Source: Variovorax sp. CF079
GTDB taxonomy: Bacteria > Pseudomonadota > Gammaproteobacteria > Burkholderiales > Burkholderiaceae_C
DNA: 64,000 nt
Assembly (NCBI RefSeq): GCF_900101545.1
Contig: NZ_FMZU01000018.1
Coordinates: 1 to 64,000, forward strand
Direction: 5' to 3'
The position numbers and the translations under genes are program-made. Below are positions 17,634 to 26,171 of the stretch, in pieces. Within the stretch, counting starts at the first letter, position 1. The number at the start of each line of letters is the position of its first letter. Below the pieces are notes generated by a model. It worked only from the letters and a program-made list of their open reading frames with translations. It did not search any database and was not told the DNA's origin.

Positions 17634-17834
17634 ATGGACGACGAGACACTCAACCTCAGCATTCGCAAGTTCCTCAAGATGGTCGGCGTCAGCTCGCAGC
17701 GCGAAATCGAGCAGGCGGTGGCGAAGGCCGTCGCCGCCGGCACCGGCGCCGAGACCTTTGCTGCCACCATGACCCTGGAGATCCCGGCGCTGGGGCTCAA
17801 GGTCGGGTTCGACGGCGACATCAAGCTGAATTGA
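17634..17834 (+). CDS. Small conserved protein (DUF6494-like)
   Basis: A 66-residue protein without signal peptide, cysteine or membrane segment. An N-terminal amphipathic helix (about residues 4-36: SIRKFLKMVGVSSQREIEQA) is followed by a glycine-alanine turn and a C-terminal half that looks like a beta-hairpin (TLEIPALGLKVGFDGDIKLN). CGGGAGATCCTG precedes the ATG, a good ribosome-binding site, so it is expressed as a real gene. It resembles the uncharacterised DUF6494 family as I remember it. Its place between a 2OG oxygenase and a SagB-like oxidoreductase suggests a partner, carrier or substrate role. The function is unknown. Confidence 0.72.
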   Translation: MDDETLNLSIRKFLKMVGVSSQREIEQAVAKAVAAGTGAETFAATMTLEIPALGLKVGFDGDIKLN

Positions 17835-17859
17835 GCGTCCGCCGCCGGCGACCGCCGAG

Positions 17860-19584
17860 ATGCACGACGCCGACAAGCTCGAAGCGGTGCTGCGCTACCA
17901 CGAGTGCACCAAGCACCAGTTCCACCGCTATGCGCGCTCCGCCGGCACCCTGGATTGGGTGAACCAACCCAACCCGTTCCGCCGTTACGAGGGGGCGCCG
18001 CTCACGCAGTTGCCCATCCTTGGCGCGGACGAAGAGCCGGTGTCGCCTCGCTACCAGGAGATCTATCGTCGGGGCGCGGTGCCGAGCGCGCCGCTCATGG
18101 TCCGCTCGCTGTCGCGGCTGTTCGAGTACGCGCTTGCGCTGTCGGCCTGGAAACAGGCGGGCGGCACGCGTTGGGCGCTGCGCAGCAACCCTTCGAGCGG
18201 CAACCTGCATCCCACCGAGGGCTACCTGCTGATCGGCGCGTGTCCCGGGCTGGCGCCGGCACCCGGCCTGTACCACTACGCGCCGAGAGAGCACGGTCTG
18301 GAACGGCGTGCCAACGCCTCCGCTGAGTGGTTCGCGCAGCTGATGCGAGAGTTTCCCCCAGAGGCCTTTCTGGTCGGACTCTCGTCCATCCACTGGCGCG
18401 AAGCGTGGAAGTACGGCGAACGCGCGTTCCGCTATTGCCAGCACGACGCGGGCCATGCCGTCGGCACGCTTCGCATCGCAGCCGGGACCCTGGGATGGAG
18501 CGCTGTCGTGCTCCATGGCCTGGCCGATGAAAGCATCGAAGCCTTGCTGGGGCTGAACCGGGCCGAGGACTTCGCAGGCGCCGAGCGCGAACAGCCGGAG
18601 CTCGTCATGCTCGTCTGGCCGAACGAGGCGGCCGGGCGGTGGTGTGCAGGCGCGCAGCGCACGTTGCCGCTCGGCCTGGATCCGCTGCTGGCGCGCGAGC
18701 TCACGAAGCAAGACTGGTGCGGAACGGCGAACCGACTCAGCCGAGACGACCCGATCGACTGGGCCGTCATCGACGAGGTGACGCTCGCCTCACGCCAACC
18801 GACCGGCGAGCGCGATGGCTTGGACCTGTTCGACGCGCCAGCCCCGGCGCATCGAAGCGCAGCGTTCCCGAACGGGCCGTCGGCGGGCAGGATCATCCGC
18901 CAGCGGCGCAGCCTCCTGGCCTGCGACGGCCGGACCTCGATCACGGCTGAGCGCTTCTACGCCATGCTCGCGCGCGTGATGCCGCGCGTGGAACTGGAGG
19001 TGAACCGGCGGCCGTTGCCCTGGGATGCCATGGCCTGGGAGCCGCGCATCCACCTCGCCTTGTTCGTTCATCGGGTGGACGGGCTCGACCCGGGGCTGTA
19101 CGTACTCGTCCGCGACCCGGCCAAACTGGACAAGCTCAAGCGCGCCATGCATCGGCACTTCGACTGGTCCAGGCCCCCTGGATGCCCGGCGGACCTTCCC
19201 CTTCACAGGCTGGAAAGCGGCGATGCGAGACAGCTCGCGACGCAAGTGAGCTGCTCGCAGGACATCGCGGGCGACGGGGTCTTTTCGCTCGGCATGATCG
19301 CCGAGTATCGGGACGCCTTGTTCACGCACGGCCCCTGGTTCTATCGCCCGCTCTTCTGGGAAACCGGGGTGATCGGGCAGGTGCTCTACCTGGAAGCCGA
19401 AGCGGCGGGCATCGGAGCCACGGGCATCGGCTGCTTCTTCGACGACCCGGTGCACCAGGTGTTCGGCTTCAGCGACCTGGAGTTCCAGTCGCTCTATCAC
19501 TTCACGGTTGGCGGCCCGGTGCGGGACAGCCGGCTGACCACGCTGGCGCCCTACGGTGCGCATGCGCAGGACAAGAAGGACTAA
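17860..19584 (+). CDS. SagB/ThcOx-like nitroreductase-family protein, two tandem domains
   Basis: A 574-residue protein with two nitroreductase-fold halves. The N-terminal half carries the SagB-type flavin motif RSNPSSGNLHPTEGYLL (108-124) and WREAWKYGERAFRYCQHDAGHA (in the 179-200 region). The second half restarts at RQRRS (347-351) and ends with GVIGQVLYLEAEAAGIG. SagB/ThcOx enzymes are FMN oxidases best known for making azoles in RiPP pathways, but no YcaO cyclase, E1-like protein or leader peptide gene is nearby. It is the last gene of the peroxiredoxin-2OG oxygenase-small protein operon and overlaps the convergent TetR gene by four bases. Confidence 0.82.
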   Translation: MHDADKLEAVLRYHECTKHQFHRYARSAGTLDWVNQPNPFRRYEGAPLTQLPILGADEEPVSPRYQEIYRRGAVPSAPLMVRSLSRLFEYALALSAWKQAGGTRWALRSNPSSGNLHPTEGYLLIGACPGLAPAPGLYHYAPREHGLERRANASAEWFAQLMREFPPEAFLVGLSSIHWREAWKYGERAFRYCQHDAGHAVGTLRIAAGTLGWSAVVLHGLADESIEALLGLNRAEDFAGAEREQPELVMLVWPNEAAGRWCAGAQRTLPLGLDPLLARELTKQDWCGTANRLSRDDPIDWAVIDEVTLASRQPTGERDGLDLFDAPAPAHRSAAFPNGPSAGRIIRQRRSLLACDGRTSITAERFYAMLARVMPRVELEVNRRPLPWDAMAWEPRIHLALFVHRVDGLDPGLYVLVRDPAKLDKLKRAMHRHFDWSRPPGCPADLPLHRLESGDARQLATQVSCSQDIAGDGVFSLGMIAEYRDALFTHGPWFYRPLFWETGVIGQVLYLEAEAAGIGATGIGCFFDDPVHQVFGFSDLEFQSLYHFTVGGPVRDSRLTTLAPYGAHAQDKKD

Positions 19585-20261
19585 GCCTTGATCCCGCAGC
19601 CGCCCAGCACGAAAGCCACCAGCTCGCGCGCGATCGGTTCGCGCTCGATCGGCGCATCCGGCGGCAGCCCGAGCATCACGCGCGTCTGCAGCGCGTAGTC
19701 GGCGTAGCTCTGCGTCATCGCCCAGATGTGCATCAAGAGCAGGCGCGCATCCAGCGGCCGCATCTGCCCGCGCGCGATCCAGCCGTTGATGATGTCGACC
19801 TTCTTTTGCGTCCAGGCGCGCGCGTTGGGCCAGTACCGCTCGAGGTTGCGGCCGCCGTCGAGCACTTCGCGCGTGAAGATGCGCGAGATCTCGGGGTTGT
19901 CGAAGGCGTGGTCGAGCTTCTTGCGGATGTAGTCGCCCAGCACGGCCCCCGGGTCGTTGGCATGCTCCTCGAAGGAGAACACCACCTTCCAGTCGTGCAG
20001 CACCTGCATCAGCAGTTCTTCGTAGAGCTCTTCCTTGCCGGCGATGTAGTAGTGCAGCTGGGGCTTGGTGAGGCCGGCGCGCGCCGCGATCGCCTGGGTC
20101 GAAGTGCCCTTCAGGCCATGCAGGCTGAATTCGGCGATGGCCGCGCTGCGGATCGCGGCCAGGATGCGTTCGCGCCCCGGCCGGGCACGCGACAGCGGGC
20201 CGTCCGGCGCCGGCATCTGCTGCGCCGCCACGGGCGCGGGGGAAAGGGTTGGGCTCGTCAT
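19581..20261 (-). CDS. TetR family transcriptional regulator (RutR-like)
   Basis: A 226-residue TetR regulator. The helix-turn-helix lies at about residues 28-78 (RERILAAIRSAAIAEF, then GTSTQAIAARAGLTKPQLHYYI). The C-terminal half resembles the YcdC/RutR ligand-binding domain, including a DARLLLMHIWAMTQSYADY helix. RutR itself senses pyrimidines. The ATG at 20261 is taken as start; an internal ATG 15 residues later is also possible. It is divergent from the asparaginase gene and convergent with the SagB-like gene, so asparaginase is the likelier target. Confidence 0.87.
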   Translation of the reverse strand: MTSPTLSPAPVAAQQMPAPDGPLSRARPGRERILAAIRSAAIAEFSLHGLKGTSTQAIAARAGLTKPQLHYYIAGKEELYEELLMQVLHDWKVVFSFEEHANDPGAVLGDYIRKKLDHAFDNPEISRIFTREVLDGGRNLERYWPNARAWTQKKVDIINGWIARGQMRPLDARLLLMHIWAMTQSYADYALQTRVMLGLPPDAPIEREPIARELVAFVLGGCGIKA

Positions 20262-20445
20262 CGCTTGGGCGGGCTGTGCCGCCGTGGCGATGGTAGCGCT
20301 TCGATCCGATCTCGCCCGCGGCGCGCTGCCGGGCGGCCTGCATCGTCGCATGCACACAAGGCATTTCAGGGCTGTGACGGCGTGGCACGCTTCCGGTATC
20401 GTCTCGCGGCTTCGTGAAATTAGTCACACCCCAACAGGAGCTTCC

Positions 20446-21516
20446 ATGTTCTTCGCCCCCCGTTTCCGCAGCTTCGCGGCGGCCGCCGCGCTGGTCGCCG
20501 CCAGCGCCATCGCGCACGCCCAGCAATCCCTGCCCAACGTCGTGATCCTCGCGACCGGCGGCACCATCGCCGGCGCCGGCGCCTCGGCCGTCAACAGCGC
20601 CACCTATGCCGCCGCAAAGGTGCCGGTCGACAAGCTGATCGCCGGCCTGCCCGAGATCTCCAAGGTCGCCAACGTGCGCGGCGAGCAGGTGTTCCAGATC
20701 GCCTCGGAAAGCTTCACCAACGACAACCTGATGGTGCTGGCCAAGCGCGTTTCGGCTCTGTCGAAGCAGGCCGACGTCGACGGCATCGTGATCACCCATG
20801 GCACCGACACGCTGGAGGAAACCGCCTACTTCCTGAATCTGGTGGTGCGCACGTCCAAGCCGATCATCGTGGTCGGCTCGATGCGCCCGGGCACGGCGCT
20901 CTCGGCCGACGGCGCGCTGAACCTGTTCGACGCCGTCAACGTCGCCGCCAGCAAGGATGCCGGCGGCAAGGGCGTGCTGGTGACGATGAACGACGAAATC
21001 CAGAGCGGCCGCGACGTCAGCAAGGTCGTCAACATCAAGACCGAGGCCTTCAAGAGCCAGTGGGGCCCGCTGGGCATGATCGTCGAAGGCAAGAACTACT
21101 GGTTCCGCGCGCCGGTCAAGCGCCACACGACGCAGTCGGAGTTCAACATCGACGAGATCACGGCGCTGCCCGCGGTCGACATCGTCTACGGCTACGGCAG
21201 CGTACCTGCCACCGCGATCGACGCGCTGGGCAAGAGCGGCGTGAAGGCGCTGATCCACGCCGGCACCGGCAACGGCTCGGTGGCCGACCGCATCGTGCCG
21301 GTGCTGCAGAAGCTGCGAGGCGACGGTGTGCAGATCATCCGCACCTCGCGCGTGTCCGACGGCTTCGTGATCCGCAACGCCGAGCAGCCCGACGACAAGT
21401 ACGACTGGGTGGTCGCGCACGACCTGAAGCCGCAGAAGGCGCGCATCCTGGCAATGGTGGCCCTCACCAAGACCAACGATCCGAAGCAGCTCCAGCGCAT
21501 CTTCTGGGAGTATTAG
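20446..21516 (+). CDS. ansB: Type II asparaginase (periplasmic)
   Basis: A 356-residue L-asparaginase/glutaminase with a signal peptide cleaved at about residue 26 (AHA-QQ). The nucleophile threonine is T40 in ATGGTIAG, and the second catalytic segment THGTDTLEET carries T120 and D121. AGGAG precedes the ATG at 20446, which fixes the start against a longer open frame upstream. It hydrolyses asparagine to aspartate and ammonia in the periplasm, giving a nitrogen source. A two-hairpin interspersed repeat begins just after the stop codon. Confidence 0.94.
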   Translation: MFFAPRFRSFAAAAALVAASAIAHAQQSLPNVVILATGGTIAGAGASAVNSATYAAAKVPVDKLIAGLPEISKVANVRGEQVFQIASESFTNDNLMVLAKRVSALSKQADVDGIVITHGTDTLEETAYFLNLVVRTSKPIIVVGSMRPGTALSADGALNLFDAVNVAASKDAGGKGVLVTMNDEIQSGRDVSKVVNIKTEAFKSQWGPLGMIVEGKNYWFRAPVKRHTTQSEFNIDEITALPAVDIVYGYGSVPATAIDALGKSGVKALIHAGTGNGSVADRIVPVLQKLRGDGVQIIRTSRVSDGFVIRNAEQPDDKYDWVVAHDLKPQKARILAMVALTKTNDPKQLQRIFWEY

Positions 21517-21616
21517 CCCACCCCCCGGGCTTCGCGCACTTCGTGTCGCTTCGCCAACCCCCTTCGAGGGGGCAGCACCAGCGGCTCGGCAAAGCCGGTT
21601 CCGCGGTGTTCCGCGG
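21517..21616 (+). repeat. Interspersed two-hairpin element, copy 1 of 3
   Basis: About 100 bases immediately downstream of the asparaginase stop, closely similar to 36774-36874 and 55795-55899. It contains the shared GCGCACTTCGTGTCGCT block, a first hairpin (CCCCC, loop TTCGA, GGGGG) and a second hairpin built on CGGCAAAGCCG, then GTTCCGCGGTGTT. All three copies have the same orientation and each follows a stop codon, suggesting an mRNA 3'-end or rho-blocking role, or a dispersed non-autonomous element. Confidence 0.85.
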
Positions 21617-21755
21617 AGGAAGGCGCGACACCTGGCTCCGCACAACCGGCCGCAGTGGCGCAAGCCCTGCGGCCGTTCCTGCGTCTGGGCGCTCTTAAAA
21701 TGGCCGACTCGTCGCGTCGGAAGCCGCCTGCCTCCGACCGGCCACCAGGCCCACC

Positions 21756-22661
21756 ATGCTGACCTTCCAACAAATCATCCTCAAGCTTCAGTCCTACTGG
21801 GACGCCCAGGGCTGCGCGCTGCTGCAGCCCTACGACATGGAGGTGGGCGCCGGCACCTCGCACACCGCCACCTTCCTGCGAGCGCTGGGCCCCGAGCCCT
21901 GGAAAGCTGCCTACGTGCAGCCGAGCCGCCGCCCCAAGGACGGCCGCTACGGCGAGAACCCGAACCGCCTGCAGCACTACTACCAGTACCAGGTCGTGCT
22001 GAAGCCGGCGCCGAGCAACATCCTCGAGCTCTACCTCGGCTCGCTCGAAGCGCTGGGCTTCGATCTCAAGAAGAACGACATCCGTTTCGTCGAGGACGAT
22101 TGGGAGAACCCGACGCTCGGTGCCTGGGGCCTGGGCTGGGAGGTCTGGCTCAACGGCATGGAGGTGACGCAGTTCACCTACTTCCAGCAGGTCGGCGGCA
22201 TCGACTGCAGGCCGATCACCGGCGAGATCACCTACGGGCTGGAGCGGCTCGCGATGTACCTGCAGGGCAAGGAAAGCATCTACGAACTGGAATGGGCGCC
22301 CGGCATCAGCTATGGCGACGTGTACCACCAGAACGAGGTCGAACAATCGACCTACAACTTCGAGCACAGCGACGCCGACTTCCTGTTCACCGCCTTCGCC
22401 GCGCACGAGAAGCAGGCGAAATACCTGATGGAACAAAAGCTTGCGCTGCCGGCCTACGAGCAGGTGCTCAAGGCGGCCCACAGCTTCAATCTGCTGGACG
22501 CGCGCGGCGCGATCAGCGTGACCGAACGCGCGGCCTATATCGGCCGCATCCGCAATCTCGCGCGCAGCGTCGCGCAGAGCTACTACGAAAGCCGCGAACG
22601 GCTCGGATTCCCGATGGCGCCGCGCGAATGGGTCGCTGAGATCTCGAAGAAGGCGGCCTGA
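21756..22661 (+). CDS. glyQ: Glycine--tRNA ligase alpha subunit
   Basis: A 301-residue class II aminoacyl-tRNA synthetase alpha chain that carries the active site for glycyl-adenylate formation in the alpha2-beta2 bacterial enzyme. The N-terminus LTFQQIILKLQSYWD and the segments CALLQPYDMEVGAGT and VQPSRRPKDGRYGENPNR (motif 2 region) are diagnostic. Motif 3 shows as TGEITYGLERLAMYL. Length matches the family. It is followed after three bases by glyS. Confidence 0.98.
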   Translation: MLTFQQIILKLQSYWDAQGCALLQPYDMEVGAGTSHTATFLRALGPEPWKAAYVQPSRRPKDGRYGENPNRLQHYYQYQVVLKPAPSNILELYLGSLEALGFDLKKNDIRFVEDDWENPTLGAWGLGWEVWLNGMEVTQFTYFQQVGGIDCRPITGEITYGLERLAMYLQGKESIYELEWAPGISYGDVYHQNEVEQSTYNFEHSDADFLFTAFAAHEKQAKYLMEQKLALPAYEQVLKAAHSFNLLDARGAISVTERAAYIGRIRNLARSVAQSYYESRERLGFPMAPREWVAEISKKAA

Positions 22662-22664
22662 GCG

Positions 22665-24815
22665 ATGACTTCCAAGAACAACCTGCTCGTCGAACTCTTC
22701 GTCGAGGAACTTCCCCCCAGGGCGCTGAAGAAGCTCGGCGACGCCTTCGCCGGCGTGCTGCGCGACCAGCTGGTGGCCCAGGGCCTGGCCGATGCCGGCT
22801 CGGTGCTCACCGCCTACGCCTCGCCGAGGCGCCTCGCGGCGCACCTCACGAACGTCCTGGGGCAGGCCGCCGACCGCGCGGTCTCGCAGAAGCTCATGCC
22901 GGTGACGGTGGGGCTCGATGCCTCCGGCAACGCGAGCCCCGCACTGCTCAAGCGCCTCGCCGCGCTGGGCGCCGACGCCTCGGCCGTGCCCGGCCTCAAG
23001 CGCGCGATGGACGGCAAGGCCGAAGCCCTGTTCTTCGAAAGCTCCGCCCGCGGCGCGACGCTGGCCGAGGGGCTGCAGAAGGCGCTGGCCGAGAGCATCG
23101 CCAAGCTGCCGATCCCCAAGGTCATGAGCTACCAGCTCGAGACCGGCTGCGAGCTGCCCGGCTGGAGCAGCGTGAGCTTCGTGCGTCCGGCCCACGGGCT
23201 GGTGGCGCTGCATGGCGACACGGTGGTTCCGGTCGAGGCGCTGGGCCTTTCGGCCGGGCGCGAAACGCATGGCCACCGCTTCGAGGCGCAGGTCGATCCG
23301 ATCGTGCTGCGCGACGCCAACAGCTATGCGGTGCAGCTGGCCGACGAAGGCGCCGTGATCGCGGGCTTCGAGGCCCGCCGCTTCGAGATCGCCCGCCAGC
23401 TGGCCGAGGCGGCGCTGACGGTCGGCACGGGCTCGCAGCCGATCGACGACGACGCGCTGCTCGACGAAGTCACGGCGCTGGTCGAACGCCCCAACGTGCT
23501 GGTGTGCGAGTTCGAGCGCGAGTTCCTCGATGTGCCGCAGGAGTGCCTCATCCTCACGATGAAGGCCAACCAGAAGTACTTTCCGCTGCTCGACGCCGCG
23601 GGCCGGCTCACCCACAAGTTCCTGGTGGTCAGCAATATCCGGCCCGACGATGCCGGCGCGGTGATCGGCGGCAACGAGCGCGTGGTGCGCCCGCGGCTGG
23701 CCGACGCCAAGTTCTTCTTCGACCAGGACCGCAAGAAATCGCTGGCCTCGCGCGTCGAGTCGCTGGCCAAGGTGGTCTATCACAACAAGCTGGGCACCCA
23801 GGGCGAACGCGTGCAGCGCGTGATGCGCATCGCGCACGCCATCGGCGAGCAGCTGGGCGCCGCGTCGCACGACAGCACGCTAGCGCCGCACGCGGTGCAG
23901 GCCGCCCAGTTGGCCAAGGCCGACCTGGTGACCGACATGGTCGGCGAGTTCCCCGAGCTGCAGGGCACCATGGGCCGCTACTACGCGCTGCACGACGGGC
24001 TCGAGCCCGCGGTGGCCGATGCGGTCGAAGACCATTACAAGCCGCGCTTCGCGGGCGACGAGCTGCCGCGCAACCCCGTCGGCATCGTGGTCGCGCTGGC
24101 CGACAAGCTCGAGACCCTGGTGGGCATGTTCGGCATCGGCAACCTGCCCACCGGCGACCGCGATCCCTTCGCGCTGCGCCGTCATGCACTGGGCGTGATC
24201 CGCATGCTGATCGAGCGCCAGCTGCCGATCGAACTGCGCGCCTTGCTCGGCCAGGCCTTCGCCGCCTTCGCGCCGAAGGCGGGCGAAGCCGCGCTCGCCG
24301 ACCCGACCGAGGCGCTTGAAGCTTTCCTCTACGACCGCCTGGCCGGCAGCCTGCGCGAGCAGGGCGCCAGCGCCCAGGAGGTCGACGCCGTGCTGGCGCC
24401 CCAGCCGCAGCGCCTCGGCGAGGTGCCCAAGCTGCTGGCCGCCGTGCGCGCCTTCGCCGCGCTGCCCGAGGCGCCCGCGCTGGCGGCGGCCAACAAGCGC
24501 ATCGGCAACATCCTCAAGAAGTCGCCCGAAGCCGATGCGCACGTGAGCGAGCTGCTGCTGCAGGAGCCGGCCGAAAAGGCGCTCCATGCCGCGATGCAGA
24601 AGGTCGTGCCCGTGGCCAATGCGCAGTTCGACGCCGGCGACTACACCGCCTCGCTGCAAACCCTGGCCGCGCTGCGCGAGCCGGTCGATGCCTTCTTCGA
24701 CGGCGTGATGGTCAATGCCGAGCAGTCCGACCTGCGCCTCAACCGACTCGGCCTCCTGATGCTGCTGCATGCGGCGATGAACCGCGTGGCGCAGCTCGAG
24801 CGCCTCGCCACCTGA
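22665..24815 (+). CDS. glyS: Glycine--tRNA ligase beta subunit
   Basis: A 716-residue beta subunit involved in tRNA binding. It starts with the conserved NNLLVELFVEELPPRALK segment. The central part carries an HD-like region (GEFPELQGTMGRYYALHDG) and the C-terminal part the DALR-like anticodon-binding region. Length is near 700 as in other bacteria. The ATG at 22665 lies directly after the glyQ stop. Expression is presumably coupled to glyQ and the following gmhB-plsC-ygjP genes, an order common in this group. Confidence 0.98.
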   Translation: MTSKNNLLVELFVEELPPRALKKLGDAFAGVLRDQLVAQGLADAGSVLTAYASPRRLAAHLTNVLGQAADRAVSQKLMPVTVGLDASGNASPALLKRLAALGADASAVPGLKRAMDGKAEALFFESSARGATLAEGLQKALAESIAKLPIPKVMSYQLETGCELPGWSSVSFVRPAHGLVALHGDTVVPVEALGLSAGRETHGHRFEAQVDPIVLRDANSYAVQLADEGAVIAGFEARRFEIARQLAEAALTVGTGSQPIDDDALLDEVTALVERPNVLVCEFEREFLDVPQECLILTMKANQKYFPLLDAAGRLTHKFLVVSNIRPDDAGAVIGGNERVVRPRLADAKFFFDQDRKKSLASRVESLAKVVYHNKLGTQGERVQRVMRIAHAIGEQLGAASHDSTLAPHAVQAAQLAKADLVTDMVGEFPELQGTMGRYYALHDGLEPAVADAVEDHYKPRFAGDELPRNPVGIVVALADKLETLVGMFGIGNLPTGDRDPFALRRHALGVIRMLIERQLPIELRALLGQAFAAFAPKAGEAALADPTEALEAFLYDRLAGSLREQGASAQEVDAVLAPQPQRLGEVPKLLAAVRAFAALPEAPALAAANKRIGNILKKSPEADAHVSELLLQEPAEKALHAAMQKVVPVANAQFDAGDYTASLQTLAALREPVDAFFDGVMVNAEQSDLRLNRLGLLMLLHAAMNRVAQLERLAT

Positions 24816-24825
24816 TCGGCACATC

Positions 24826-25407
24826 ATGAAAATCGTCATCCTGGACCGCAACGGCACGCTCAACGTGCACCGCGAGGACTTCGTCAAGAGCGACATCGAG
24901 TGGACGCCGCTGCCCGGCGCGCTGGAGGCGGTCGCGCGGCTCAACCATGCGGGCTGGCATGTCGTGATCGCGTCCAATCAGTCCGGGCTCGGCCGCGGAC
25001 TGTTCGACATGGCGTCGCTCAACGCGATGCACGCCAAGATGCACAAGATGCTGGCGGCGGTGGGCGGCCGCGTCGATGCGGTGTTCTATTGCCCGCACAG
25101 CCCCGACGAGGGCTGCGAGTGCCGCAAGCCCAAGCCGGGCCTGTTCCACCAGATCGGTGAGCGCTATGGCGTCGACCTGGCCCACGTGCCGGTTGCGGGC
25201 GACAGCCTGCGCGACATGCAGGCCGGCGCGGCCGCCGGCTGCGAGCCGCACCTGCTGCTGACCGGCATGGGCGCGGCCTGCCGCGGCGTGACGCCGTTGC
25301 CGCCCGAGTACCCGCCGAACACGCAGGTCCACGACGATCTGGCGGCTTTCGTCGACTTCCTGCTGGAACGCGAAGAGCAGCAGGCCACCCTGCAGGTGGC
25401 CGTCTGA
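24826..25407 (+). CDS. gmhB: D-glycero-beta-D-manno-heptose 1,7-bisphosphate 7-phosphatase
   Basis: A 193-residue HAD phosphatase that removes the 7-phosphate of heptose bisphosphate for LPS core ADP-heptose synthesis. Motif II is in ASNQSGLGRG, and the zinc-binding loop is CPHSPDEGCECRKPKPG; the motif IV aspartate is in AGDSLRDM. Motif I reads DRNGTLN (residues 7-13) where the family has DRDGT: the second aspartate, the general acid/base, is asparagine (codon AAC) at residue 9. Either activity is reduced or the role has changed. The stop overlaps the plsC start by one base. Confidence 0.88.
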   Translation: MKIVILDRNGTLNVHREDFVKSDIEWTPLPGALEAVARLNHAGWHVVIASNQSGLGRGLFDMASLNAMHAKMHKMLAAVGGRVDAVFYCPHSPDEGCECRKPKPGLFHQIGERYGVDLAHVPVAGDSLRDMQAGAAAGCEPHLLLTGMGAACRGVTPLPPEYPPNTQVHDDLAAFVDFLLEREEQQATLQVAV

Positions 25408-26162
25408 TGGCCTTCCTTCGCTCTCTCGTCCACGCGCTGTGGATGCTCGTCACGGTGATCCCCTGGGGCATCATCATGGTGGTCAGCTCGCTCTGGAAGC
25501 GCGGCATTCCGCTGTACTGGATGGCCGCGCGCTGGCTCGGCTGGGCCATCGGCGGCGCGCGGCTGCTGCTGGGCATCAAGACGCGCGTGAGCGGCATGGA
25601 GAACCTGCCCCAGGACAAGCTCGCCGGCTGCGTGCTGCTGGTCAAGCACCAGTCGACCTTCGAGACCTTCCTGATGCCCACGCTGATGCCGCATCCGCTG
25701 GCCTTCGTGTTCAAGAGGGAACTGATCTACGTGCCCTTCTTCGGCTGGGCCATGGCGCGGCTCGACATGATCCACATCGACCGCAGCCAGCGCACGCAGG
25801 CTTTCAACAAGGTCGTCGCGCGGGGCCGCGAGCTGCTGGCGCAGGGCATCTGGATCATCATGTTTCCCGAAGGCACGCGCATTCCGCGCGGCCGGCAGGG
25901 CGTCTACAAGACCGGCGGCACTCGGCTCGCGTGCGAGACCGGCGTGCCGGTGATCCCGATCGCCGTGACCTCGGCCAAGGTCTGGCCGCGCAAGGCCTTC
26001 ATCAAGCGCCCGGGCGTGGTCGATGTCTCGATCGGTCCGGCCATTTCGAGCGTCGGGCGCCGGCCCGACGAGCTGATGCGCGAGGTCGAGGCCTGGATCG
26101 AGGGCGAGATGCGCCGGCTCGATCCCGAGGCCTACGTCTCGACCGAGACGGTTTCGGCCTGA
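25407..26162 (+). CDS. plsC: 1-acyl-sn-glycerol-3-phosphate acyltransferase
   Basis: A 251-residue inner-membrane acyltransferase that makes phosphatidic acid from lysophosphatidic acid. An N-terminal hydrophobic segment (about 8-28) precedes the catalytic block KHQSTFET with H81, where the usual HX4D reads HX4E (E86); I recall this form from other betaproteobacterial PlsC proteins. The substrate motif FPEGTR is at 153-158. It overlaps gmhB by one base (TGATG), so translation is coupled. Confidence 0.93.
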   Translation: MAFLRSLVHALWMLVTVIPWGIIMVVSSLWKRGIPLYWMAARWLGWAIGGARLLLGIKTRVSGMENLPQDKLAGCVLLVKHQSTFETFLMPTLMPHPLAFVFKRELIYVPFFGWAMARLDMIHIDRSQRTQAFNKVVARGRELLAQGIWIIMFPEGTRIPRGRQGVYKTGGTRLACETGVPVIPIAVTSAKVWPRKAFIKRPGVVDVSIGPAISSVGRRPDELMREVEAWIEGEMRRLDPEAYVSTETVSA

Positions 26163-26171
26163 GGCCCGGCC

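Noticed and set aside
17634..19584. A classical azole-forming RiPP cluster
   Set aside because: No YcaO cyclodehydratase, E1-like protein, leader peptide or exporter is present, and the small protein has no cysteine; only the SagB-like fold points that way.
18790..21663. A 957-residue minus-strand open frame
   Set aside because: Crosses the SagB-like, TetR and asparaginase genes in the wrong frame; the real TetR gene on that strand is in another frame.
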